Below are positions 11,400 to 21,889 of a stretch of DNA of 64,000 nt, piece after piece (within the stretch, counting starts at the first letter, position 1; each line of letters starts with the position of its first letter). Made by a program: the position numbers and the translations under genes. Under the pieces are notes generated by a model that was not told where the DNA came from, made no database searches, and saw only the letters and a list, made by a program, of their open reading frames with translations. This DNA is from Bactrocera neohumeralis (Eukaryota > Arthropoda > Insecta > Diptera > Tephritidae), in assembly GCF_024586455.1 (NCBI RefSeq), contig NC_065921.1:64047528-64111527 (forward strand), in the 5' to 3' direction.

Positions 11400-13780
11400 T
11401 TACAGGACCTTGAAATATCTCCTGAGTGGTTTTGCATAACTTAATAAAGCACTTAATCCATTTAGAGACCTTTTATATTCGGGCTGAAGCTCCTTTGAAC
11501 CTGATATATTTTATGACGCTAGGATGCAGATAATTCATATACAAAAGAAGAAAGGTGCGGTCTTTTTAAGAGTTAGGTACTTAATTATATTTCAGACTTC
11601 TTGATGTTAAGAACTGAGTTTTATTAAAGTCTTATCCAATGAAGGCTTTTAAACATAGATCTTTTGTTTGTCCACTTGGTTAAATATAGACAGTTAGAAG
11701 TGGAGAATGGTCCTAAGCACAACTTAAATTTTTAAATACTGATCTTTGGAACCCTATCTGTCGGTTGTATTAAATATCGAACTGATTTTCAGTTTGTTTC
11801 TCTTTAAGTTTACTTAAGTTGTCGCCTCTGGAATATATTCATTCATTTACTTCTTCCATTCACATTTGCAAGAATTTTTTTAAACCATCGTCTCTTTGAG
11901 ACTAATTATTTTTAAGGCTTTCAATAATGAAACCTCTCGAATAGGAAGATAAGTTCTCTGCAATATCGAGCAAAACCCTTTGGAGTTCATTTGAGAGAAT
12001 GATTTCCTAGAGATCCTCTCATCGAAATGCCTTCATATGTTTCCATATATATATATACCTACATCGATGCCAATGTGTTAGCATGCACGCTTTCGGAATT
12101 TCACGATGCCGTTGCTCGAAATAATTTCACAAACAAATTCGTTGCAAACGAGCGCCGTGGATCTGCGCCTCGGCTGTCGGCGTCTTCGACGCATTAAATG
12201 TGTGGCGGGCTGCTGTAATGGTTGCGGCGGCTATACTAATAACTACATAATCACAACAAGTACAACAAGCACCAGTAGTTACTACAACGATAATAAGAAC
12301 AACAATGACAACACCAAAAACTGCAACAACAAAACCGTTAAATGCGTGTCGAAAACTCTTTGGGTGGCATGCCACTTTCCACTTGCCACTTCCTTTATGT
12401 CCATAAGGTTGCTGCGGCTTCACCATCTCGGGCGCCATTTAATTGTGTTCAACATTTGCTTGCGCGCCTCTTCACATCTTCTTCGCGCTGTTTGAGGCGC
12501 GGCAGCTAATGTTAGTTAAGAAAGTCTGCAGCCTTTGCGCCCAATTTTATGCTTCGATTTCATGCACATGTGCGCAGCGTGCGGAATGTACGTGTGTGTA
12601 CTTGTGTTTTCGTGCAACATAACTGCATACATGGCGCTAAGGCTGGCATTACACAGTCTAATTCCCGCCTTAAACGAGTTGGCGTCGGCGACGCTTCCTT
12701 GTAGTGCAAGTGAGGTTTGCTCTGCACTTGAATTTTAACATGTAAATACTTGTTGTTGTTATTGTGTGTTGCTTGTAAGCGAAGCTGCCTGGAACTGGTT
12801 TTGTTTGTGTATTTGTATTGCTCAAGCATTGGATTTCCTGGATGTATAGTTTCACTAGAAACTTTTCTAAAAAATCAAAATCGTTTGTTTAGCTAGAATC
12901 GTGTTTATTTGTATTGCTGTTGTTGTTGCTTTCCTCAAATTTTATGTTTCATTGCAAATATTTGTAGTTTGTTGCATTTAAATGTAGTGCCGAGAACATC
13001 AATATTCTTGGGAAATGCTCACAATTACGTTAGTTTTCTTAAAATCCAAGAGTCCGTACTATTGGTTAGTCGGCTATTTTCCCAGAGTTGGCAGCAAAAT
13101 GCAGTGGACTCGTACAAAGGGATCTTAGTAATTTTATCCAAGTTCTTTGAGGTAGGATCTACCATATGCATGGATGCCTAATCACAGCTGCTTAGCCATA
13201 GAAATGAGACCAACTGTGACTTGGAGAAAGTTTAATTTTTGTATATTCCTAAACTCAAGATGAATGTCATGGAAAGTGACTTGAACTTAAAAGTTTTTCG
13301 CCAGAGCGAAAGACTGCAATACAAGCAAAAATATGTATAAAGCGCCATTCCTAACTAGAAAACTGTGAAAGTTTTATGATATTTCATTCAACTGTTCTTG
13401 CGTTATCGACCTCTTTTGACTAGATTGCCTATTTCCCCTTTATGAAATTCAAAAAGAAGATCATTAGAAAAAGTAATCGTCATTATAATATAAATATATA
13501 CAATATATATAAGATAATAAACGTTACAAAAAACTTCAAAGGTCACTCTTTCAAATCGAAATGTGGAAGGGCGTTAAAACAAATTCTTTAGCATGTATGG
13601 AGATATGCCGAAGGACAGAATTTTATATTAATAAAAGGCCTTATTTTGTTGCTATACCAGGTACTGTTCAACCTATGTAGTTTTTTGGAAATCTACATAT
13701 TTCGAGTGAAAATACAGAATAGAAATTACTGCCTGTTCCGCCTATTCTCCTGAACTTGAGTTTAACTGAGTTTATTTCAT
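11400..13780. other. Unannotated stretch with AAC-rich tract
   Basis: No gene recognised. A 129-codon open frame at 12,106-12,495 has an ATG, but its middle is the translation of an ACA/AAC-rich tract and neither strand shows a domain. Short tracts include TATATA near 12,045 and TGTTGT runs near 12,750 and 12,915. Otherwise featureless. Confidence 0.5.
12240..12340. repeat. ACA/AAC-rich imperfect microsatellite
   Basis: A run rich in aca, aac and caa triplets. It produces the low-complexity N/T/S-rich and, on the other strand, V/I-rich translations of the overlapping open frames. Confidence 0.8.
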
Positions 13781-13789
13781 CAGCATGCA

Positions 13790-14095
13790 TATATACAGCG
13801 TCCACCAATAGGGATGACGTGATTTTGACAGCCGCGGCGGCCACATCTGTTTATGTATTTGTATTAAATTTTGTTATTGAGTTCGCGCAAGGTGTGCCAT
13901 TTAATCATGGTACAACCTTTGTGGGTATGTTAAATCAAAGGTTTACTCCAATCAACCTCGAAGAAAATACTTAGCGCTCTATAGTCGAAATTTCAGAAGA
14001 AATGCTATACTGGGTCATTTAAAAATTACGTAAATGGGTGGAGATATACAAACGAAGCCCTGATGGCCATTTGCCCAATATTTTGTTCACATGCT
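13790..14095 (+). pseudogene. Decayed DD41D-type mariner transposase, 3' portion
   Basis: A strongly decayed fragment related to the intact transposase at 27.3 kb. Near 13,813-13,850 the DNA gatgacgtgattttgac, followed by gcggccacat, lines up with the 'DDMWFQQDGATCH' block. Near 13,920-13,955 the plus strand reads GYVKSKVYSNQ, equivalent to GYVKSKVYRNK of the intact copy. Near 14,030-14,090 it reads WVEIYKRSPDGHLPNILF, equivalent to the C-terminal 'RxxHLRRSRGQHLNEIIF'. Frames shift between these blocks. The motif order and spacing support the call, although identity is low. No terminal repeats were found. Confidence 0.55.
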
Positions 14096-15136
14096 ATAAA
14101 ATTATCTGCGTAACAAAAAAACAGAACCCATTTTGAGCAAATTTAAATGTTTTATTATAAATTAATTTGAAATGTAAGTGCACTGAACTCTCCAGGTATA
14201 AGAGCGGAATTGTGAAATATTTTTTTAATACTTGCGAACGAATGAACACGGAATACTCTGCTAAAAAGACTTTCATTAACTTTTGTTGTAAATTATTAGG
14301 GAAGCTTACCTTCACCTTATTGACGTGTAAAGAAAGTTTTCAACTAACTTCAGATATTTTAACGGTCGTTGATTCGTAGCTAGTTTTCCACTCTTTAATT
14401 GGAGATTTCTTGCGAAGATAAACCAAATGTAAATTAAAAGCGCTGTTTCTTACATATATCGTCTGCGAATGGATATGCATATTAGAACTTTCCCCACTGA
14501 TGAAGGTAGATGAATCTTCTTTAAATACGATGTAATAGTCATAGGATTAGGTAGATAGCTTTCTAGTTTGTCTAGGTACTTGACTAAATTACGGAGTGAT
14601 CAAAAATGCCGATCGAACGTATAGATGGCGCTGTGCTCAAATGATAAGTGTAAAGTACATAGTTATAAGAAAATCAAATTTGGAAGTATAAAGAGTGAAG
14701 GTATTTCCAATTAATATGTTAGCGTCACCAATGACTGATTGCTTTTTTCTCAAAAATCGTCTAGCATAACTATATATTCATATATGTAAACTTACACTGA
14801 AGCAACCACTCTACAGCAAAGTTTTAATTGCTAAACAATACCTTTCATATTCATATTTCCTGATTTATAAATATTTATAAAGCCAACATTTTCGGCTTTT
14901 CACTTCAAGCAACTAATTCTTTCGCACTCCCCATTCATCGTCACTCGTCGCCCTTCAAAGCATCTCGCACTGCAGCACAAAACCACAGAATTATTTTAAT
15001 TTTATTTTTAAACAATTTACCCCTTTGCTTTGCATAATTCCTCAAGACTTTTTGGGAGTTCATAGAAATTTCAATCAATGAAAGCACTTGGAAATTTCTA
15101 CACTTACAACAATAACTAAAACAGCAAACGTTCGCA

Positions 15137-15685
15137 ATGAACGACACCGAACTGAAAGTCGACAACAAAGTGCAAACATTTAGTAAGTAAAATAACGGTA
15201 CAATTAAAAAGGAACTCTATAAACTCGATACAAAAGGTAGATTTTCCACGAAAACTACTCCAACATCCCATTGTTCGGCGAAATGTAAGGAGATTCTTCT
15301 ACTTCATCATCTACAGTTTTTGCACCGAACAAAATGCCGCCACTTCACACCGAAGTTTTGTGGTGAATTCTTGAATATCTAATTGGAAACGGCATTGTTG
15401 GAGTGTGCTTGTCGGCTGGTTTTGTTGGCTGCTGGGCTGTCGGTGGAGCGCGTTGCAAGTCTTTGGCGCAAGTGGGCAATTCATGAAGCCTCAAGAGAAT
15501 ATTATGAATTTTTAGGTAAGAAGAAGCATTGGAAATGCAAAGCTTTGCCGTGGAGTAATGACGAAACTACAAGTAATTGTTTGGATGAGGAAAATATTGC
15601 AAGGATCTGGAAGTGGCTTAAGTGTGTGGTTGCTATGAGATTGATGGGGAGAGTCCAAGGTAAAGTTTACAAGGACGATTACTAA
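15137..15685 (+). pseudogene. Possible spliced gene relict with F-box-like motif
   Basis: A candidate host gene remnant; function unproven. An ATG at 15,137 opens MNDTELKVDNKVQTF and meets a consensus donor gtaagt at 15,183. A pyrimidine-rich tract and acceptor (catctacag) end at 15,316. Joining them in phase gives an exon reading MPPLHTEVLW, then a TGA at 15,364, then ILEYLIGNG. This resembles the start of an F-box (LPxEVLxxILxxL). In another frame, LSVERVASLWRKW follows at about 15,435-15,475, like the F-box end ('LVCRxW'). A second donor-like site (ttttagGTAAGA) lies near 15,514, and an open frame continues to 15,685. The stop and frame change suggest a pseudogene or a wrong splice model. 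A rosa-like scrap abuts its 3' side. Confidence 0.3.
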
Positions 15686-15699
15686 CGTAACAAGCAAAC

Positions 15700-15765
15700 G
15701 CTTGAGGAGTCAACCAGAAGCCGTTCAAGAACTCATTCCCGAAAATGACTGGAAACCTGTGAACC
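15700..15765 (+). mobile_element. Short scrap of rosa-like (DD41D) transposase sequence
   Basis: The run caaccagaagccgttcaaga at about 15,713 is identical to the same run in the intact transposase gene near 27,823, where it encodes QPEAVQE. It is followed in both places by a similar cattcccgaaaa-type sequence. Only about 50-60 bp is alignable. It is probably a truncated insertion or a remnant of a decayed copy. Confidence 0.5.
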
Positions 15766-15959
15766 CAACCGCTTTTTGGCTCTATTGTTTTTATAGATAT
15801 TTATGGTTTCAAAGCTTCGTCTGTCATGAAGCGAAAATCTGAAAGCCCAGGGCGAACTCAAAAACGGACTTCCGCAACCGATTGGATTTCGTAGGGAAGT
15901 ATATTGCGTCTTTTGTGGCAAGGAATGTTTTACGAAAGCTTTTCTGGTTTTAACTCATA

Positions 15960-18200
15960 TACTATATATATATATAACTTTAGAGGATCCGATAAAATTT
16001 GATCGATCGAATACAAGCTGGCCGGACCCGTTTTTCATCTGAAATCTGCTAGTTTCATCAAAAGTTAAAAGAGATATTCGATATTGAAAGGGCAATTCGC
16101 TCTTTAAGGTTTATTTCTACAGGATTAAAGTTTATCAAAAAACCCCGAGCCAGACTTTTAAAATAAACTATAAGAATTGAGTAATCATAATGTCTCTATC
16201 AAGCTGCTTCTGAAAATATTTCAGCCTCTACGCCGCAGCTGTCGCCTTCAAATTCAAATGACTGAGGGTATGAAAGCAGCCGCGACACCCTTTAGTAATC
16301 CACCAACACCTGACAACATCGGCAATAACAACAAAAAATCTAACAAATTAATTTCTTCGGTTTGCAAGCAATGGCTAAACGTAATATAAATCGCTTGGAG
16401 ACGCACCAGGCAGAGTGATTACAACTTCTTTACTCACTCGTATCTCTCTCCTCCTAGCATGGTGCACCTGCCAGCGCTAGATAGCACACAATTCTTTTAA
16501 TCTTACAACATTGCAATTTTATTGTTAAATGAAACTAACACACCCGTCCACACTTCACCTGACATTATATCAACTCGCAGCCCTTGAAATGATAACCCCA
16601 AGCACCACGAAGCTTCCGTCCACTTTTTGCGGCTTTGATTTACACTGAACTGCTTGCTGGCCGTGCGGTCGGACATGGTCGTACGAGCTTTCCTCCGCCA
16701 ACCAGCTACCAAGCAAGCAACGCTTTGCTGTATCGTTTCCGGCTCGTCCGGCTGTTAGGTTCCGGTGTAATCGCACCAAGCTCGACGTCGCTCAACGTCA
16801 TGATTGCGAGAGTATCGGAAGAGTGGAGGAAAGCAACATCAGAGTAACTTATGGCGACAGTGCACGCACAAGGTCGGCGACTTGACGCTGGCACGTCGTT
16901 CTAGCGGTTTCCTCGACTGGGTTGTCTGGCGTGTGATGGCTCAGCTGACAGTGCTAGCCTCCTGCATGCATTTCGCCGTGCGCCACTGGGTGGTAGTTCG
17001 TCGTCGACTGCTTCCTGGACTATTTAGTTAGCTCGCGCGCTTCATTTGCGTCAAATTTGTTACTGCATAATTCTTGGTCTGCCGTCGTTTCGGGGTGCGC
17101 CAGCTACTTGGTAGTCGTGATGGTGGCATGCCTATAATTTTTAAGCCTTATTGTATATTTAACAGCAGCAATTTGTTATTTGCTTCCATTGCATTACATT
17201 TATAATGCCCAAAGCCGCTGAAATATGTTCGTCACCTCACCTTCAAAGTTTATGCTTTCACAGCCAAGAGCCTGTATTCGACACTACGTTGCTTTAGCCG
17301 ACCCGTGTAAGCGCGTGTCTTCTGCTATAACACTCACCTTGCTTAAGCGGTCGCCTTCCGCAGAGTTTCACACTCTTATAACCTCACGTCCGCTCAATAT
17401 CAACCAACAACCCAACACTACTCATTCGTCGACCACCAGCCCATCAGTTCATTCGTCCAACTTCAGTCGCCCGTCTCAGTGTTGTCGTTGACGTTGCGCA
17501 CAGTGAGCGAACGGAAGGAAGTGGCAACCGCTGTTTGGGTGCAACACGCGCCACTCGGCGCTATATTCGGCCTTACTAACCACTATGGTTCCAGCTTTAG
17601 CTCATTCCCCTGTCGGCTATTGCATGTTGTACGTCTGAAAATTCGCAGCTAAAGTGAAAAAGTTGATGAATTTTATTTCCTTAGCAATTCTCACTCGCTT
17701 TATCGCCGCAGTTCCTATACAAACGGTTACTCAGTCGCCTGTCAGGTCATGCCGTCACAGTCACTTTGTTGGTTCTAACCATTTGTGTTATGCAGTGTCG
17801 TGGTCTCAGCGTGAATTTTGCCGCTTGCTGGTGAAATTGTTTAATCGATATTGCAAGCTTTGCCATGCAAGCGTATACTTCGTGATAATTTATGCATAAA
17901 TTTAAATTTTTAATGCCACTGCATTGGTGGTACTACTAAGGCCCAAAGTTATGAGTTGCCTTTGAAAGGACTGCAATATTATGTGGTAAATGGAGTCGTA
18001 AGATTTCAAAATATTGCTTTAACAATTATACAAAATTATTAGTGTATTATTTGCAGTGGAGGACGTTCATGCAATTTTATGTCTTCAAAGTACTTCCATA
18101 GAGAGAGAGAGAAGGTGTTCAAAATGTCTAGAGTTTCAACGAAATATTATAGAAAGTACATAATCCAGTATAGTTATTTTATAGACTGAGCTAACATTCC
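15960..18200. other. Unannotated stretch, GC-richer from 16.5 to 17.5 kb
   Basis: No gene recognised. A short TATATA run lies at about 15,963-15,976. Between 16,500 and 17,560 the sequence is less AT-rich and CpG-containing, which opens several overlapping frames on both strands (for example 17,225-17,491 with an ATG). None shows a domain. This could be a promoter-proximal or untranslated exon region, but no core promoter could be fixed by eye. Confidence 0.45.
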
Positions 18201-18219
18201 AAAAAATTTTTGAGAAGTG

Positions 18220-18825
18220 TTGGAGTGCTCCTGGCTGGATCAGAACTCGGGTTCGTTTCGGTTCCATAAGTCGGATTATAATGGGAGCCATTCACCCAAA
18301 CACTTACAGCTCATACTATATTGGAAGCGATGCTTTTGCTGTTAGATAGAAAAATAAAGATATACATTCGAAGACTTCGATTTCTTTTGGGCTGACCTGT
18401 CAAGCCATAGATCTTTATTTAACCAGTACCATTCTCATATTCTTTTTGACTTTTGAATGGTTCTACGATTCTCAAAAATCATAAAACCTATGCAATATTT
18501 AAAATCGGGATAAAAAATTTACCGTAAAATTTTCTTCGGGCCTGAAATAGAACGTAAGTGATCTACTTCACTGTGTGTATATAGAAAAGTTCATCTTGTA
18601 ATAAGGCTTACCCGTTTTAAGGCTAAAAAAGACTAGTCGCAGACGCAAATCGTCAAAGTTGTATGGAAGAAGGTGAGATGGAATTATTCCTTTCCAGACA
18701 TAGCGAAAAATCGCCGCCACAAAATATTTATTTGTGACCGCCTCGTATCGATTTATGAAGATTCTTATGTTCAATTTTTATGGAAGTTGTAGGTATCATA
18801 ACGGAACTTAACCTAACCTGACTTT
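18220..18825 (+). pseudogene. 3' end of RNase-H-type non-LTR element with CTAACC tail
   Basis: A decayed C-terminal end of a non-LTR retrotransposon. Near 18,235-18,290 the plus strand gives RVRFGSISRIIMGAI, resembling the 'RW..C..sk.iWP' region after RNase H. Near 18,650-18,690 it gives QSCMEEGEMELFLS, matching the zinc-knuckle-like 'CRsCxEEgExETxxHxLCxC' block that ends these proteins. Near 18,735 it reads FVTASYRFMKI, like the final 'LLxFxxxSxxF' segment. The sequence ttaacctaacctgac at about 18,808-18,822 resembles the CTAACC-rich 3' tails seen on other copies in this window. Stops and shifts show it is dead. Confidence 0.5.
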
Positions 18826-19614
18826 TGGTATTCGGAACACGACGAGAAGTTCTGAGGGCAAGATCATTCTCTCAAAAGTTTTAATGAAATATGGGTTGTG
18901 ATAGAAGGAACCTACTTCAACTTTAGAGATTAGAGCTTGACCGTTTAACTGGATTGATTTTGTATAAAGTTGAGGCAGATGCTTACAGGAAGACATTTTT
19001 AATAGGACACCCTGTATATGAAGATGTGCTTGAGTTTGAACAGATTGGAGTTAAAGATTTCGGCATAACTTGACACATACAAGTATTTCAGGGTTCCACG
19101 CAACTTAATGGACTTTTTTTATCTTTTCATACTCCATATTCTACCTAAATCATTACGTATTCCTAAAAACAAGCTGCCAGACATCTAATTCACCCGACTT
19201 GCCTCATTTGTCTCCTTAGAAGAACTCCATAAAAATATAACTCACTCATCGATGGGTAACTTCAACAGTTGACACCCAATATCAGGCTGACCGAACAGTA
19301 CAACCAAAGCCACACGCAAGTTGCACCAACCGCTTCCAGCGCTAACACCCCGCCCACTCTTTGCGACGCGGATATTTGTCTCAAATTATTTTGCAATTTC
19401 ATTTTCGTTTGCTGAGCTTTATCACTCCGATTTTGCGGTAATAAGTGAAGAGGGAAACTTATGAAAAATAGTAAAAACTGAAAAATAACGGTAAATAGCA
19501 AAAAAACGCATGCCCTCATAGTCGCCTGTATGAATTTGGGGCAAGTTATGGCGACTGTGAGTCAATAGGTGCTTTGTTGGCCGCAGGGCACGTGGATGTT
19601 GCACGAACATATTT

Positions 19615-19915
19615 ACGTCGTTGTTATTGCTGCTGTTGATATTACTGTTTTTGTTGTTGCTGCAGCCACACTAATGGCGCTCATCAACGACGCCCAAGTT
19701 ATTCATGACTGACTGAATGATGATTGCGTGTTGCTGTTATTGCTGCCACAGCCACTGCTGCAATTGTTGTTCTTCTTCCGTTCGTAACTCCTTCCATTGC
19801 CAGCGATGATTATGGCGCTGACGATGCGTCAAGCTCACTGCATGCGGCTGGTTTATTGTTGTTGTAATGTTTGTTGTTGTTGTTAATAATCTGCTCATTG
19901 TTTTTATTGTTGTTC
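19615..19915. repeat. GTT/GCT-rich imperfect trinucleotide zone
   Basis: Several clusters of gttgttgt and ttgctgctg occur at 19,618-19,665, 19,735-19,770 and 19,855-19,915. These are degenerate microsatellites, not a coding polyglutamine tract, because no long flanking frame exists. Confidence 0.75.
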
Positions 19916-20639
19916 TACTGAGCACAGCGGATGACTTTGACTTTTTGAGTCATCAATTCAACACTTTACTCCATTGCCGGCGAACGCACAATAACAACAA
20001 ATACAACTGCAGCTAAGGCTAAGCCATCGCAAGTGCAGCACTCACTCCGCCATAAGTCTATTTTGAAGTAGTGAGTTAGTGTGTTGTTGTTGTTTGTTTG
20101 TGTGTTGCAAAGATGCTAGCCAAACAAATCAGTCGTGCTTGAAGATTAATGGTAGTATTATTGCGTCGCCTCGGCTATAGCCAGCGCAGCAGCAGCGCCG
20201 CATAATCATCGCCAACTTGGTCGCTTGCTACAAGCTGGTGGCAAGCAGCTAGCTCAGTAGCCACAGGCCAGCGGCCATAGCCACCATAGCTATCATTAAC
20301 TACCTATAGCGGCTCACCTCCGCACACCCCTGCATTTGCTTTCTCATCGCGAACGTTCTCACCGCCTTCAGACGTAGCGCCTGCAGCGTGTATGTGTGGC
20401 AATATTGCAAGCAATTTTTCTTGTTGCAAATAATTTTTCATTTTCCTATGCCCCGACTTCAATGGCAGCTCGAGACTTCTAACAAGCACTTCATCTACCC
20501 CACCTCCTAAACCGCTTAAGCTCTAGTCTCAACCCGCTTGTGTAGTCTTTTGTTGGTTCCGCAGCGGCGCGTGCCTCTGTGCGGCGTTTATATTGCGGCA
20601 AGTGCAATTGATCAGCTGTGCAGCAACAAGAGCAAGGCT

Positions 20640-20735
20640 TAATGCAATAAGCTGCAAAACTAATAACAACTACAGCAAGTGCAAAAACAAAAACAACAAA
20701 TTTGTTGCAAAAACAACAACAATTCGTTGCAATAG
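20640..20735. repeat. AAC/CAA-rich microsatellite zone
   Basis: Imperfect runs of aacaac and caaaaacaac across about 95 bases. Confidence 0.75.
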
Positions 20736-21373
20736 CAGCATTTATGGCGTCCACACGCTCATTTTGCGCTGCCTTGGCATGTTATTGTGCAAAAGGATTC
20801 CGACAGGATTCACGCCACATTACGCCGAACACCAAACGCCAAGCGACCAAGGAAGCCCAAACAGCAACCGATGATAGTATTGCGCAGTAAATGCTTTACG
20901 GCACTTGAAAATCGTTTGACTGCACCGAATTTGTTGGCATTTTGTGTAATTTTTGAAATATTCGCCATTTAAAGGAAATCAATTACGAACGAATGCCGAT
21001 GAATGCACGAGCACTTGTGGAGCTTAGAATAGCTTTAGAACTTAGCATTGGAGCCTTAAATTTGGTGGAAAACTGTTAGAGAGTTGTTGTGCGTGTTGGG
21101 TTTAGGGCTCTGCTACTCAGAGGAGAGACTTCTACTAAATTTATTACTTTGACAAACACTTTAAAAACCTCATCGACGGTTCGGGCAGTAATGAATGTAA
21201 ATTTTGAAATCAGCATCAACGGTACCGTAAGAAGAAGTGAGCTTCTCGCGGCCAACAGCTTTGATTAAAAGACCATAGATAATGTTGAGCTTGAACGATC
21301 TGAACAGGTGGCTGTGTTTGAGTTCATGTTGAAGCCTTTCGACTAGAGTAGCATCCATACCTGATTTGCTTAC

Positions 21374-21880
21374 TGTTGTTGTTGTTTTAGTGAGTACCTA
21401 AGCCCCGTTTAGGGGTAAGTGTAAAACTCAATTGTCATTGAACTCTCTTAGCGATATATCCTTGAAACGGACTACTTCGACGGGATCGGAGCAAAGGGAA
21501 AGGGGTGCTGAATGAATGGGCTTAGCGGGGCAAGCGAAGAAAAGATTAGTTTCATGTGTGGACTCTATATACGCAGGACAAATATTTAGTATACCCGCGT
21601 CTATTATGCATAAGTAGGAGTTTAATCTGCTAAGGTATCCACAGCGAAGTTGGACTAGAGATAGCTTGATTTCACACAGCAGGTCGAGCTCACGGTTTCG
21701 AGGTATGGTGTTTCGACTCCAAGAACGCCATTCATTGGGAGTCGATGTAGGTGTGAATGACGTTCAGTGCACGTCTGAAGTTAGACTCGTCCATAATAGT
21801 GTCATGATACTGCTGAAGTACATGGACGTATTGTGAGCATTTTCGCTTGATGTTCCTAGTAGATGATGACATCTTTGATT
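21374..21880 (-). pseudogene. 3' end of a Jockey-like non-LTR retrotransposon
   Basis: Read on the minus strand, this is the last part of a non-LTR element's second reading frame plus its 3' end. About 21,820-21,740 gives ESNFRRALNVIHTYIDS, and about 21,640-21,540 gives RLNSYLCIID followed by NICPA and then THETNLFFACPAKPIH. This is the C-terminal cysteine-containing block of Jockey-type proteins ('CPxCxxxPHDTxHLFxCP'). Then come SDPVEVVRF and a stop. The element ends at a (GTT)n run at about 21,374-21,386, which on the element strand is an AAC-type tail. Stops and frame shifts make it inactive. Confidence 0.72.
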
Positions 21881-21889
21881 TCTCACTGT

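Larger units (their letters stand above)
18830..21365. other. Unannotated stretch with long GTT/CAA-rich zone
   Basis: No gene recognised. The zone from 19,610 to 20,735 is rich in GTT/CAA and GCA/TGC triplets on either strand, which gives low-complexity Q/N/T and C/V/L translations. The frames here (for example 20,593-20,874) are by-products of that composition. Confidence 0.55.

Noticed and set aside
12106..12495. 129-codon plus-strand open frame with ATG
   Set aside because: Its centre is a translated ACA/AAC microsatellite, the opposite strand is open over the same span, and no domain or splice context supports it.
17225..17491. 88-codon ATG frame in a GC-richer zone
   Set aside because: S/T/P-rich text without a recognised domain; the surrounding frames on the other strand are also open. 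Could be untranslated exon but not supported.
20593..20874. 93-codon frame near the AAC-rich tract
   Set aside because: Composition follows the microsatellite; no conserved motif.
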